Source of the DNA: Nitrospira sp.
GTDB lineage: Bacteria; Nitrospirota; Nitrospiria; Nitrospirales; Nitrospiraceae
NCBI GenBank assembly: GCA_022226935.1
Contig: CP092081.1
Span: 2,876,181 to 2,940,180, forward strand
Direction: 5' to 3'
DNA: 64,000 bases
Under the pieces are notes generated by a model that saw only the letters and a program-made list of their open reading frames with translations, was not told the origin of the DNA and ran no database searches. Below, one piece after another: positions 42,449 through 51,064 of this stretch. Positions within the stretch are counted from its first letter, which is position 1; each line of letters begins with the position of its first letter. The translations under genes and the position numbers were made by a program.

Positions 42449-43285
42449 ATGCCTCTTGAAGACGAGTTAAGCGATATCATCAAGAAGGCCCGCACGGGGC
42501 AGCAGCGGTCGGTAGCCGACGTCGCCCGGGCCGCCGGTCTTCCGGAGGCGGACCTGGCCGGATTGGAACGCGGTCAGTCTGCGCGGAATCGAGAGCAAGT
42601 GCAGGCGGTGGCCCGTGCATTGGGGTTGAGGGCAGAGCAGCTGGCCCAGGTGGCAGAGGGCTGGACTCCGGAGGCTCTGCCAGCCTCCACCCCTCACGTG
42701 GAGACGATTCTAGGTTCGATCGGCGGCTACGAGGTCAAAGGCTATATCGTGCATGATCGCGGGGAAGCGGTGATCGTGGATACCGCGTACAACGCCGGCG
42801 CCATGTTGGAGATGCTGGCCGCGCGAAAGCTTCGCTTGCGGGCAATCTGCCTGACACATGGTCATTCCGACCATGCCGATGGAATCGACGCCATTCTGAA
42901 GGTTCATCCGGTTCCTGTCTATCTCGGTCCTGATGATCTCGATCTCCTCAGCTGGCGTCCCTCACAAGAATCACTTCATGTGCCCAAGGAGGACGGAACG
43001 CTGCAGGTCGGTGGGTTGACGCTGCGGTTCATGCCGACGCCCGGCCATACTCCGGGCGGGGTCTGTTATCGCCTTGAGCAGGCAAGGGAGCCCATGTGTT
43101 TTGTAGGCGACACGCTGTTTGCCGGCTCGATCGGCCGTTCGAATCCAGCTGGACTGTATCAGACACATCTTGCTTCCGTCCGCCGGCATGTGCTCGCCCT
43201 TTCTCCGGATACACGCCTGTTCCCCGGGCATGGACCGGCCACGACGGTTCGCGAAGAACTGCTTCATAATCCGTTCGCGACGTAA
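42449..43285 (+). CDS. MBL-fold hydrolase with an N-terminal HTH-like domain
   Basis: A protein of about 278 residues. The first 65 residues (LEDELSDIIKKARTGQQRSV then ADVARAAGLPEADLAGLERG) look like an XRE-type helix-turn-helix. The rest is a glyoxalase-II-like hydrolase: LTHGHSDHADGIDAIL (THxHxDH zinc motif), a His in PTPGHTPGGVCYR, Asp in FVGDTLFAGSIGR and LFPGHGPATTV. DNA binding is inferred from shape only. Starts at 42428 (MNLDRTAM) or further left are possible. It is followed by an M50 peptidase gene 15 bp away. Confidence 0.8.
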   Translation: MPLEDELSDIIKKARTGQQRSVADVARAAGLPEADLAGLERGQSARNREQVQAVARALGLRAEQLAQVAEGWTPEALPASTPHVETILGSIGGYEVKGYIVHDRGEAVIVDTAYNAGAMLEMLAARKLRLRAICLTHGHSDHADGIDAILKVHPVPVYLGPDDLDLLSWRPSQESLHVPKEDGTLQVGGLTLRFMPTPGHTPGGVCYRLEQAREPMCFVGDTLFAGSIGRSNPAGLYQTHLASVRRHVLALSPDTRLFPGHGPATTVREELLHNPFAT

Positions 43286-43300
43286 CGCCAGAGGCCTGTG

Positions 43301-44260
43301 ATGAACCGTGATGAGTCGGATCACAACCGGTCTTCTGGTGAACGGATATCTTCCTCTTTCGAAAACGGCGAGGAAGACGAATGGGTGGAGGAAGAGCGTC
43401 CGGCTTTCTTCGAGCGGATGCTCCCGGGGCTGCTGTTTCTGCTCACCGTGTTTACCGTGTTATGGGCCGGTGCCTATCAAACGAACACGAATCCTCTGGT
43501 CGGCCCGTGGAACTTTCTTGTCGACGACCCCGGTTCGTTATGGAGGGGAATTCCTTTTGCGGCGACGCTGCTGGGCATTCTCGTCACCCATGAACTGGGC
43601 CACTATGTGTTGTCGCGTCTGCATGGCGTGCCGACTTCCCTGCCTCTGTTCGTGCCGGGGCTACCGCATTTTGTCGGCACGTTCGGGGCGATTATCCGCA
43701 TGCGCGCGCCGCTGACCGATCGCCGAGCGCTGTTCGATATCGGAGTCGCCGGTCCGATCGCCGGGTTTGTGGTCGCGGTGATCGCCCTCGTGATCGGGCT
43801 CCGGCTGTCGACGGTCGTGCCGATTCAAGGCAATTACGGTATGCACCTGGGCGAACCGTTGTTGCTTCAATTCGCGTCCTGGGTCGTGATCGGCCCGCTG
43901 TCGCCGACTGCGGATGTCATTCTACATCCGGTCGGATTTGCCGCCTGGTTCGGCCTTTTCATTACCTCACTGAATCTCTTGCCGATCGGCCAACTCGATG
44001 GTGGGCATGTCGCCTACGCTCTCCTGGGAGAGCGCCAGCGCAGTGTGGCCGTCGCCCTCGTTCCGATCCTCATGGTGTTCGGTTGGATCGGCTGGAAAGG
44101 GTGGTTTTTGTGGGTGGGGCTCGCCGGCTTGATGGGCTTGGCCCATCCGCCGGTGCGGAATCCCGATCGCGAATTGGGAACCGCCCGCGTGCTGATCGGG
44201 TGGATCGCCCTACTGATTTTTGCCGTGACCTTCTCCTGGGAACCGTTCATTCTGCGCTGA
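43301..44260 (+). CDS. Site-2-protease-like M50 membrane metalloprotease
   Basis: An integral membrane zinc protease of 319 residues. The zinc motif VTHELGHYVLSR has His97, Glu98 and His101, and the third ligand lies in LNLLPIGQLDGGHVAYALL. About seven hydrophobic segments are present. An acidic N-terminal stretch (SSSFENGEEDEWVEEERP) faces the cytoplasm. It is close to EGY-like and FtsH-associated S2P proteins. GAGG precedes the ATG at 43301. The next gene, four bases on, encodes another membrane metalloprotease-like protein. Confidence 0.88.
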   Translation: MNRDESDHNRSSGERISSSFENGEEDEWVEEERPAFFERMLPGLLFLLTVFTVLWAGAYQTNTNPLVGPWNFLVDDPGSLWRGIPFAATLLGILVTHELGHYVLSRLHGVPTSLPLFVPGLPHFVGTFGAIIRMRAPLTDRRALFDIGVAGPIAGFVVAVIALVIGLRLSTVVPIQGNYGMHLGEPLLLQFASWVVIGPLSPTADVILHPVGFAAWFGLFITSLNLLPIGQLDGGHVAYALLGERQRSVAVALVPILMVFGWIGWKGWFLWVGLAGLMGLAHPPVRNPDRELGTARVLIGWIALLIFAVTFSWEPFILR

Positions 44261-44263
44261 TCG

Positions 44264-44986
44264 ATGCACTGTTCACAATGCGGATGGGAACAGGAAGACG
44301 TGAGGACAGAGTGCGTTCGCTGCGGCATCATCTTCGCCAAGATGCACCGGCCTCCGCCTCCGGCTGCGGTGTCACGCCCGCCGGTTGACGAATCGACTTT
44401 GGCACGCGTCGCGAAGGAATGGCTGTTCATCACGGAAGAGTCGGTCAATCCATTCTACTTCGCCGGACGCGTGCTGGTCTTTCTCTTGCTGGCTTGGTGG
44501 GGTTGGCGATTCATCACCATCCCGCTCGAGACCAATTACGCGGGCGAATCCTTCCTGCACCTGATCAATCTTCCGTTTCATGAGGCCGGGCACCTGGTCT
44601 TCATGCCCTTCGGGCGATTCATGATGATCCTCGGCGGCAGTCTTGGGCAAATCCTCATGCCGCTGGTCTGTTTGGGCACGTTTCTCCTCAAGACGCGTGA
44701 TCCCTTCGGCGGATCGGTGGCGCTCTGGTGGACGGCGGAAAATTTCATGGATGTCGCGCCCTATATCAACGATGCTCGCGCGATGGATCTGATCCTGCTC
44801 GGGGGATTTACCGGCAAAGAGGTGGATGCGCACGACTGGAATAATCTCCTCACCATGCTGGGATGGCTGCAGTACGATCATAGTTTGGCGAAGCTGGCCT
44901 ACGGTATCGGCACCGTCTTGATGTTGGTGTCGTTGCTGTGGGGCGCGGCGCTCCTCCGGCGGCAATATGGGCGGTTGGACTGGTAG
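44264..44986 (+). CDS. Membrane protein with zinc ribbon and HEAGH metalloprotease motif
   Basis: A 240-residue protein. The N-terminus has four Cys (MHCSQCGWEQEDVRTECVRC; residues 3, 6, 17, 20), a zinc-ribbon pattern. After a linker come membrane segments (VLVFLLLAWWGWRF) and INLPFHEAGHLVFMPFGRFM with a HEAGH motif (His106, Glu107, His110) as in M50-type proteases. Two or three further segments follow. The third zinc ligand is not obvious; His216 or Asp215 in KEVDAHDWNNLL is a candidate. Its position 4 bp after the S2P-like gene suggests a shared role. Confidence 0.72.
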   Translation: MHCSQCGWEQEDVRTECVRCGIIFAKMHRPPPPAAVSRPPVDESTLARVAKEWLFITEESVNPFYFAGRVLVFLLLAWWGWRFITIPLETNYAGESFLHLINLPFHEAGHLVFMPFGRFMMILGGSLGQILMPLVCLGTFLLKTRDPFGGSVALWWTAENFMDVAPYINDARAMDLILLGGFTGKEVDAHDWNNLLTMLGWLQYDHSLAKLAYGIGTVLMLVSLLWGAALLRRQYGRLDW

Positions 44987-45044
44987 GCCAGTCTTATTCA
45001 CCTCATTCTTGAAAAGCCTTGAAACATCGGGCACACTGCGAGGT

Positions 45045-45527
45045 ATGTCTACCGTGTGGATGCTCTGCCGAATGTCTGCCTGTGTGTGTTTCCTGTGGGC
45101 CGGCTTCTCGCTGAGTCCGCTCCATGCTGAAGAGAGGGCCTCGCGATTTACGTTGGTGCTGGACGGGGAAGCGGTGAAAGATTCGGCGAGCGGCCTGGTC
45201 TGGGAGCGGGAGCCGGATTACATTTTTGATGTGTGGGATCGCTCCATTGCGCGCTGCGCGACGAAAACCGTCGGAGGGACGCAGGGCTGGCGCGCGCCGA
45301 GCATCGACGAAATCAAGACCTTGGTCGATCTTGATCAGCAGGATCCCTCGCTACCGGCCGGCCATCCTTTTCGCAATATCAAGTCCGGCATCTACTGGAC
45401 CGCCACACCCCATCCCAAAGACGAGATCGTTGCCTGGCAGCAGAGTTTCTTTTCCGGTCAGGCGGTGACCGATCAGAAATCCGGCACCAGGCGATTGTGG
45501 TGTGTGCTGGGACAGGCCGACAGATAA
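45045..45527 (+). CDS. DUF1566-type secreted protein
   Basis: A 160-residue protein with a signal peptide (CRMSACVCFLWAGFSLSPLH then AEE). The mature domain matches DUF1566 (Lcl C-terminal type): DSASGLVWEREP, WRAPSIDEIKTLVDLDQQDP, IYWTATPHPKDE and RRLWCVLG. Such domains are surface or periplasmic and may bind partners like a C-type lectin. The start at 45045 is one of two or three possible (44967, 45045). Confidence 0.7.
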   Translation: MSTVWMLCRMSACVCFLWAGFSLSPLHAEERASRFTLVLDGEAVKDSASGLVWEREPDYIFDVWDRSIARCATKTVGGTQGWRAPSIDEIKTLVDLDQQDPSLPAGHPFRNIKSGIYWTATPHPKDEIVAWQQSFFSGQAVTDQKSGTRRLWCVLGQADR

Positions 45528-45776
45528 CGCCTCATCTTCTTTGCGGTCAGGCTCTTCCTCTCCGCCGCCGCGCATTTTCCTACAGCTTCACGCGTGACTC
45601 ACTCAAACTGCGCGGCACTTTCGCGGCGGAAACATTGCGCCGCGGCCAAGAAGGTGATAAATGAAGAGGTGATACCGCTCGTTCTACTTGTACTTTGACA
45701 ACTGCAAGAGCTGACGTGTCTCTTGATGATTCGGTGAGCATTGCGATGCTGCGTGTGAGCAGAGGGTAGTGTCGTA

Positions 45777-47801
45777 ATGACCACCCTCCTGACCGTCCTT
45801 CTCGCCTGTTACCTCCTCGGAGGAGTGCTCCCTCTCTGCACATCGCGCCCGTCGCTTCAGACTATTCTGGCCCATAGTGGTGCCGCTGCGGCCGGTGTGG
45901 CCGGAATCGCGTTGGGACTCCTCGGGCTTTTCGCGGCCCAACCACTGACGCTCTCCGTTCCCTCCAACATCCCCTCTCTCACGTTTGCCCTGCGCCTCGA
46001 TCCGTTGGCGGCGTTCTTCGTCCTGACCATTTCATTGGTCGGGTTGGCCGCCTCGATCTATGCGTATGGCTACGTGCGCGAGTTCACCGGCCGCGTATCG
46101 GTGGGCCTGCTCGGTTCCCTCCTCAACGGGTTTTTGCTTTCCATGACGCTGGTGGTCTTGGCCGACAATGGGTTCTTCTTCCTGATCTTGTGGGAAGCGA
46201 TGTCCCTGCTCTCCTATGTGCTGGTGGTGACGGATCATGAGCGGCCCGGCGTCCGTGAGGCGGGGTTGTTCTATCTGATCATGACGCACGTGGGAACCGC
46301 GTTCATCATTCTGACGTTCGTGATTTTCTCGCAGGAAGCCGGATCCTTTTCCTTCGACGACTTTCGTCATCCCGACCAGCGGCTGCCCGAAGGGCTGCGA
46401 TCGATCGCTTTCTTCACCGCCTTGATCGGATTCGGCGCCAAGGCCGGCATCGTTCCCTTGCATGTGTGGCTGCCCTACGCCCACCCTGCGGCACCGTCCC
46501 ACATTTCGGCGCTGATGTCCGGCGTCATGATCAAGACGGCCGTTTATGCGTTGATCCGGGTGTACTTCGATTTTCTGGAAGGGGTGTTTCCCTGGTGGTG
46601 GGGATTTACGGTATTGAGCGTCGGCGCGTTGTCTGCGCTCCTGGGCGTCATGTACGCGCTCATGGAACACGACTTGAAGAGCCTGCTCGCCTTTCACAGC
46701 GTGGAGAATATCGGGATCATTCTCTTGGGTATCGGCGCGGGCATGATCTTTCACACCTATGGCCTGCATGAATTGGCCGCGCTCGGCCTGTTGGCCGGTT
46801 TATACCATACGATCAATCACGCGACGTTCAAAGCCCTGCTGTTCCTCGGCGCCGGCGCCGTGCAGTTCGCCACGCACACGAGGGATATCGAGGAGTACGG
46901 AGGCTTACTGCGCCGCATGCCATGGACGGGGCTGTTCTTCTTGATCGGAGCCGTATCCATTGCGGCGCTGCCGCCCACCAACGGCTTCGTGAGCGAATGG
47001 TTGGTCTTTCAGAGCCTGTTTCTCAGCGTGCAATTGCCGACCTTGTTTCTCAAGCTGATGTTGCCGATCGCCGCTGCGATCCTGGCGCTGACCGGCGCGC
47101 TGGCCCTGGCTTGTTTCGCGAAAGCCTTCGGCATGTCGTTTCTGGCGCAGCCGCGCAGCGCTCATGCCCGGCAGGCGGTGGAAGTGCCTCTATCGATGCG
47201 AATCGGAATGGGGCTCCTGGCCGGGAGCTGTGTGGTGCTCGGCCTGGCTCCCATGCTGATCGTGCCACTGTTGGATCGAGTCACCGGTCCGCTGACAGGG
47301 GTGGCGATCAGCGAAAAGGTCTTGGCGCTCGACGGTTGGGTGGTGGCCCCGGTGACGGTGGAATTCTCCAGTATCTCGACGCCGGTGCTGGCGGCGCTCT
47401 TAGTCGGCGGGGGTCTGGTGGGGTTGCTGATCGCCCGCTGGCTTGGGAAAGGGCTGCCGGTGCGGTACTCCAGAACGTGGGGCTGCGGCCTCCCGCTCAC
47501 GCCACGCATGGAATATACCGCAACCGGTTTCGTGCAACCGATCAAACAGGTGTTTGAGACCATCTATCAACCGACGGTGAAGCTGGAGCGGGAATTTCTG
47601 GAGCAGTCGAAGTATTTCATCCGGCATCAGCGGTTCGAATTTCACATCGAACCGATCTTCGAGACGTATATGTACCGGCCGGTCGTCACGAAGCTGCTGG
47701 CCGTTGCGGAGCGTCTGCGGGTCATTCAGGTCGGGAGCCTGCATCTGTACCTGACCTATATTTTTGTCACACTGGTGCTGTTGCTCCTGTGGGCGGGGTA
47801 G
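45777..47801 (+). CDS. hyfB: Hydrogenase-4-type membrane subunit B (NuoL/M/N family)
   Basis: A 674-residue, about 16-span ion-translocating antiporter-like subunit of a complex-I-like enzyme. The essential segment LILWEAMSLLSYVLVV has the conserved Glu, and FGAKAGIVPLHVWLPYAHP and APSHISALMSGVMIK hold the Lys and His residues of the channel. The C-terminal ribbon (RYSRTWGCGLPLTPRMEYTA) is typical of HyfB/HycC. It is the first of six genes (hyfB, C, E, F, G, I), with hyfA, hyfD and hyfH missing. About 250 bp upstream are free for a promoter. Proton or sodium pumping is inferred from the family. Confidence 0.9.
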   Translation: MTTLLTVLLACYLLGGVLPLCTSRPSLQTILAHSGAAAAGVAGIALGLLGLFAAQPLTLSVPSNIPSLTFALRLDPLAAFFVLTISLVGLAASIYAYGYVREFTGRVSVGLLGSLLNGFLLSMTLVVLADNGFFFLILWEAMSLLSYVLVVTDHERPGVREAGLFYLIMTHVGTAFIILTFVIFSQEAGSFSFDDFRHPDQRLPEGLRSIAFFTALIGFGAKAGIVPLHVWLPYAHPAAPSHISALMSGVMIKTAVYALIRVYFDFLEGVFPWWWGFTVLSVGALSALLGVMYALMEHDLKSLLAFHSVENIGIILLGIGAGMIFHTYGLHELAALGLLAGLYHTINHATFKALLFLGAGAVQFATHTRDIEEYGGLLRRMPWTGLFFLIGAVSIAALPPTNGFVSEWLVFQSLFLSVQLPTLFLKLMLPIAAAILALTGALALACFAKAFGMSFLAQPRSAHARQAVEVPLSMRIGMGLLAGSCVVLGLAPMLIVPLLDRVTGPLTGVAISEKVLALDGWVVAPVTVEFSSISTPVLAALLVGGGLVGLLIARWLGKGLPVRYSRTWGCGLPLTPRMEYTATGFVQPIKQVFETIYQPTVKLEREFLEQSKYFIRHQRFEFHIEPIFETYMYRPVVTKLLAVAERLRVIQVGSLHLYLTYIFVTLVLLLLWAG

Positions 47802-47862
47802 TTCGCGTCGGGCTTGTCGGATGGAGCGATGCCGGTGTACCGGCGTGGAGGTGAGACGCGCG

Positions 47863-48819
47863 ATGTATGCGATGGTGCAACTGGTGCTGATCGTCGTGCA
47901 GTTCGTCATGCTGCTCGCGCTGGCTCCGTTCATCGTCGGGGTGATCCGGAAGGTGAAAGCCAGGCTTCAATGCCGCCGCGGCGCGGGTCTCCTCCAACCT
48001 TATGCCGATCTGGCGAAACTGTTCCGCAAACAGCCGGTGCGCTCCTCGACCACATCATGGATTTTTACGGCTGCGCCGTACATCGTGTTCGCATCCACGG
48101 TGGCCGCCGGTCTCTTGATGCCCGTGTTCCTCTCGCACACGCCGCTCAATTTTGCCGGCAACATTATTGCGCTGGTGTACCTCCTAGCTCTGGGAACCTT
48201 TTTCCTGATTCTGGCCGGACTGGATGCCGGGTCGGCATTCGGCGGCATGGGCAGCAGCCGGGAAGCCATCGTCGCGACACTGGCTGAACCGGCCATGATG
48301 CTGTCCATTTTGGCCATTGCGCTGACGGCGGGGTCCACGAATTTGAGCACAATCGTCCACCAGTCGGCGTTGCTGGAAGGCGTGGTGCTCGCTCCGCCCG
48401 CCCACCTCATGGCCTTGGCCGCCATGTTTATCGTGACATTGGCCGAGACCGGGCGTGTGCCGGTGGACAATCCGGCGACGCATCTTGAACTGACGATGAT
48501 CCATGAGGCGATGTTGCTCGAATACTCCGGCCGGTACCTGGCGCTGATGGAATGGGCGGCGGGAATCAAGTTGTTGGTGTTTCTGACGCTCATCGTGAAT
48601 GTCTTCGCTCCTTGGGGCATTGCGACGAGCGTGGCGCCCTTGGCCCTGGTGACGGGCACAGCCGTGTATGTAGTCAAAGTGGCCGGATTGGCGGTTGTCA
48701 TCGGGGTGATTGAATCGATGTTTGCCAAATTACGGCTGTTTCGTGTGCCGGAACTGCTCGGTGCGGCCTTCATTCTGGCTCTGCTGGCGTTGGTGTTCTT
48801 CTACACGTTGAGGGGATAA
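47863..48819 (+). CDS. hyfC: Hydrogenase-4-type membrane subunit C (NuoH family)
   Basis: A 318-residue NuoH/HycD-like subunit that links the membrane arm to the soluble catalytic part. ARLQCRRGAGLLQPYADLAK is the signature, with KLFRKQPV, IFTAAPYIVFAST and ETGRVPVDNPATHLELTMIH then EAMLLEYSGR for the quinone-like cavity region. Eight spans are expected. The ATG at 47863 follows GGAGG by 11 bases; a frame opening at 47764 within hyfB is not believable. Confidence 0.92.
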   Translation: MYAMVQLVLIVVQFVMLLALAPFIVGVIRKVKARLQCRRGAGLLQPYADLAKLFRKQPVRSSTTSWIFTAAPYIVFASTVAAGLLMPVFLSHTPLNFAGNIIALVYLLALGTFFLILAGLDAGSAFGGMGSSREAIVATLAEPAMMLSILAIALTAGSTNLSTIVHQSALLEGVVLAPPAHLMALAAMFIVTLAETGRVPVDNPATHLELTMIHEAMLLEYSGRYLALMEWAAGIKLLVFLTLIVNVFAPWGIATSVAPLALVTGTAVYVVKVAGLAVVIGVIESMFAKLRLFRVPELLGAAFILALLALVFFYTLRG

Positions 48820-48823
48820 GACG

Positions 48824-49489
48824 TTGTCGGAATCCACACATCTCGGGTCCCAGCTCGTCAACCTCTGTTCGGTGCTGCTGCTGTTGAGTTGTTTCGCCGT
48901 CGTCGCGCAGCGACGGCTCTCGGCGTGCGTCGATCTGTTCGCGCTGCAATCGTTCTTTCTGGCCACCACGGCGGCGCTGGTCGCCTTCCTGACGGGGCAT
49001 CGGCACATCTATCTTGCCGCGGCGCTGACCGTGGTGGTCAAAGTGATCGTGTTGCCACGGATACTCCGGAAGGTCATCGAGCGTCTGAACGTGTCTCGGG
49101 AATTGGTGATGAACATCAACATTCCGGCCGGGTTGTTGATCTGTGGCGGGCTGGTGGTGGTGGCGTTTTTCATCACGCAGCCCATTATTCCGCTGGGGTA
49201 TCTTCTGACGCGGGATTCGCTGGCCATCGCCCTGGCCATCATCCTGATCGGATTTTTTACGATGATTGCCAGAAAAAAGGCGGTCACGCAAATGGTCGGG
49301 TTTCTGGTGATGGAGAACGGTGTGTTTCTGGGAACCACGGCAGCGGCCTACGGCATGCCGTTGATCGTCGAATTAGGGGTATTTTTCGACGTGCTCGTCG
49401 CGGGCCTGATCGCGGGGATTTACACCCATCGACTCCAAGATGCCTTCGATAGCGTGGATACCAGCGAGTTGACGGCATTGAAAGAGTGA
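48824..49489 (+). CDS. hyfE: Hydrogenase-4-type membrane subunit E
   Basis: A 221-residue membrane protein of the HyfE family (partly NuoK-like) with seven or so spans: NLCSVLLLLSCFAVVAQRR, RHIYLAAALTVVVKVIVLP, FFTMIARKKAVTQMVGFLVM then ENGVFLG. The start is TTG with GAGGGG upstream, 4 bp after hyfC. It completes the ion-channel set with hyfB and hyfF. Confidence 0.9.
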   Translation: MSESTHLGSQLVNLCSVLLLLSCFAVVAQRRLSACVDLFALQSFFLATTAALVAFLTGHRHIYLAAALTVVVKVIVLPRILRKVIERLNVSRELVMNINIPAGLLICGGLVVVAFFITQPIIPLGYLLTRDSLAIALAIILIGFFTMIARKKAVTQMVGFLVMENGVFLGTTAAAYGMPLIVELGVFFDVLVAGLIAGIYTHRLQDAFDSVDTSELTALKE

Positions 49490-51060
49490 GCGCATTCATG
49501 ACGGACGTGTCAGGAATAGAGTCCCCCATGTGGCCGGTGATCGTCTTGCTGGCAGGGCCGGTCCTCGCCGGGTTGTTGAGCTTGGTGATCCGTCGTGCGC
49601 GGGTGCTACATGCCGTCAATTTGACGACGATGCTGGCCTTGGGCGTCGCGGAGACCGTCTTGACCAGACGGGTGTTGGCGGAAGGATCGGTCACGACCTT
49701 GGGCACGCTCGTCTATGTGGATGCCCTGTCGGATTTTATTCTGATCATCATCACCGCCATCGGGCTGTCCTGCTCGCTGTACATGTGGTCGTATATGGAC
49801 GAGCAGGTGGCGCGCGGCGTGATTGCGCCGAAGCATCTCGGGGCCTTCTTTTTTTTGTTCCATATGTTTTTGTTCGCCATGGTGGCCGCGACGATGGCCA
49901 ACAGCCTCGGCGTGCAATGGGTGGCGGTGGAGGGGACTACGCTGGCAACGACCTTCCTGATTGCGTTTTTCCGGAGGCGGGAGTCGCTGGAGGCGGGCTG
50001 GAAATATCTGATTCTCTGCTCGGTGGGTATCGCCCTGGCCCTGTTTGGCGTCGTGCTCACCTATTACTCGTCGGTGCGGGTGCTTGGCGACGCCAGTTCG
50101 GCGTTGAATGTGACGGAGCTGATCGGAGTGGCGGATCGATTGGATCCGAACGTCCTGAAGTTGGCGTTTCTCTTCATTCTTGTCGGGTACGGTACCAAGG
50201 TCGGCTTGGTGCCGATGCACACTTGGTTGCCGGATGCGTACACGGAAGCGCCGGCGCCGATTGCGGCGATGTTGGCCGGAGTGTTGGAAACGGTGGCGGT
50301 CTATACGCTGCTGCGCAGCAAGGCCATCGTCGATCAGGCTCTCCCGTCCGAGTTCACCGGCAATTTATTGCTCGTCTTCGGGTTCGTCTCGTTCATGGTG
50401 GCCTCGCTGTTCATCCTGCTCCAGCACAACTATAAGCGGCTCTTTGCCTATTCGAGCATCGAGCACATGGGGCTGGCCATGATCGGCTTCGGGGTGGGCG
50501 GCCTCGTCGGCACCTTCGGCGGGTTGTTCCACCTGCTCAACCATGCCCTCGCCAAGGCCCTCGCGTTTTTCGTCGCCGGCAATATACACCGGCGCCACGA
50601 CACTCTGGAAATCGACGGGGTGCGGGGGCTGGCCAAGTCTCAACCGGTGACGGCGGTGGCGACTCTGATCGCCGCTTTCGCGCTGGTCGGGCTGCCTCCC
50701 TTTTCGCCGTTCGTGAGCGAGCTGTTGGTGGTGTCGGCCCTGTCGGCCCAGAACTTTGCGTCCGATACGATGCATGTGGGGCGGTTCGTGGCGTTGACCA
50801 TTTCGGATGAGATGCGAAGCGTGGGGCTCGTTGCCGTCTTCTTGCTGTTCGGGGTCGTCTTGTTCGGAGGCATGATGTCGAAAATCGGTTCCATGGTGTG
50901 GGGCTCCCCTCGAGAGGGTGTTGCTCGGGGCGAGTCCTGGACGGTGGGACATGTGCCTCTGCTGGTCATGGTGGCGGCGTTGATCGGGTTGGGGTTCGCA
51001 CTCCCTGAGCCGGTACGGATGCTGCTGACCCGGGCCGTCACGGTGATCGTCCAGAGGTAA
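49486..51060 (+). CDS. hyfF: Hydrogenase-4-type membrane subunit F (NuoM/N family)
   Basis: A 524-residue second antiporter-like subunit. The key Glu is in VQWVAVEGTTLATTFL; YGTKVGLVPMHTWLPDAYTE and APAPIAAMLAGVLETVAVY hold the channel Lys and charged residues; RLFAYSSIEHMGLAMIGFG is characteristic of HyfF. It overlaps the hyfE stop (GTG 49486 within GTGA) and hyfG starts 4 bp after its stop. ATG 49498 could also be used. Confidence 0.92.
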   Translation: MSAFMTDVSGIESPMWPVIVLLAGPVLAGLLSLVIRRARVLHAVNLTTMLALGVAETVLTRRVLAEGSVTTLGTLVYVDALSDFILIIITAIGLSCSLYMWSYMDEQVARGVIAPKHLGAFFFLFHMFLFAMVAATMANSLGVQWVAVEGTTLATTFLIAFFRRRESLEAGWKYLILCSVGIALALFGVVLTYYSSVRVLGDASSALNVTELIGVADRLDPNVLKLAFLFILVGYGTKVGLVPMHTWLPDAYTEAPAPIAAMLAGVLETVAVYTLLRSKAIVDQALPSEFTGNLLLVFGFVSFMVASLFILLQHNYKRLFAYSSIEHMGLAMIGFGVGGLVGTFGGLFHLLNHALAKALAFFVAGNIHRRHDTLEIDGVRGLAKSQPVTAVATLIAAFALVGLPPFSPFVSELLVVSALSAQNFASDTMHVGRFVALTISDEMRSVGLVAVFLLFGVVLFGGMMSKIGSMVWGSPREGVARGESWTVGHVPLLVMVAALIGLGFALPEPVRMLLTRAVTVIVQR

Positions 51061-51064
51061 GCAG

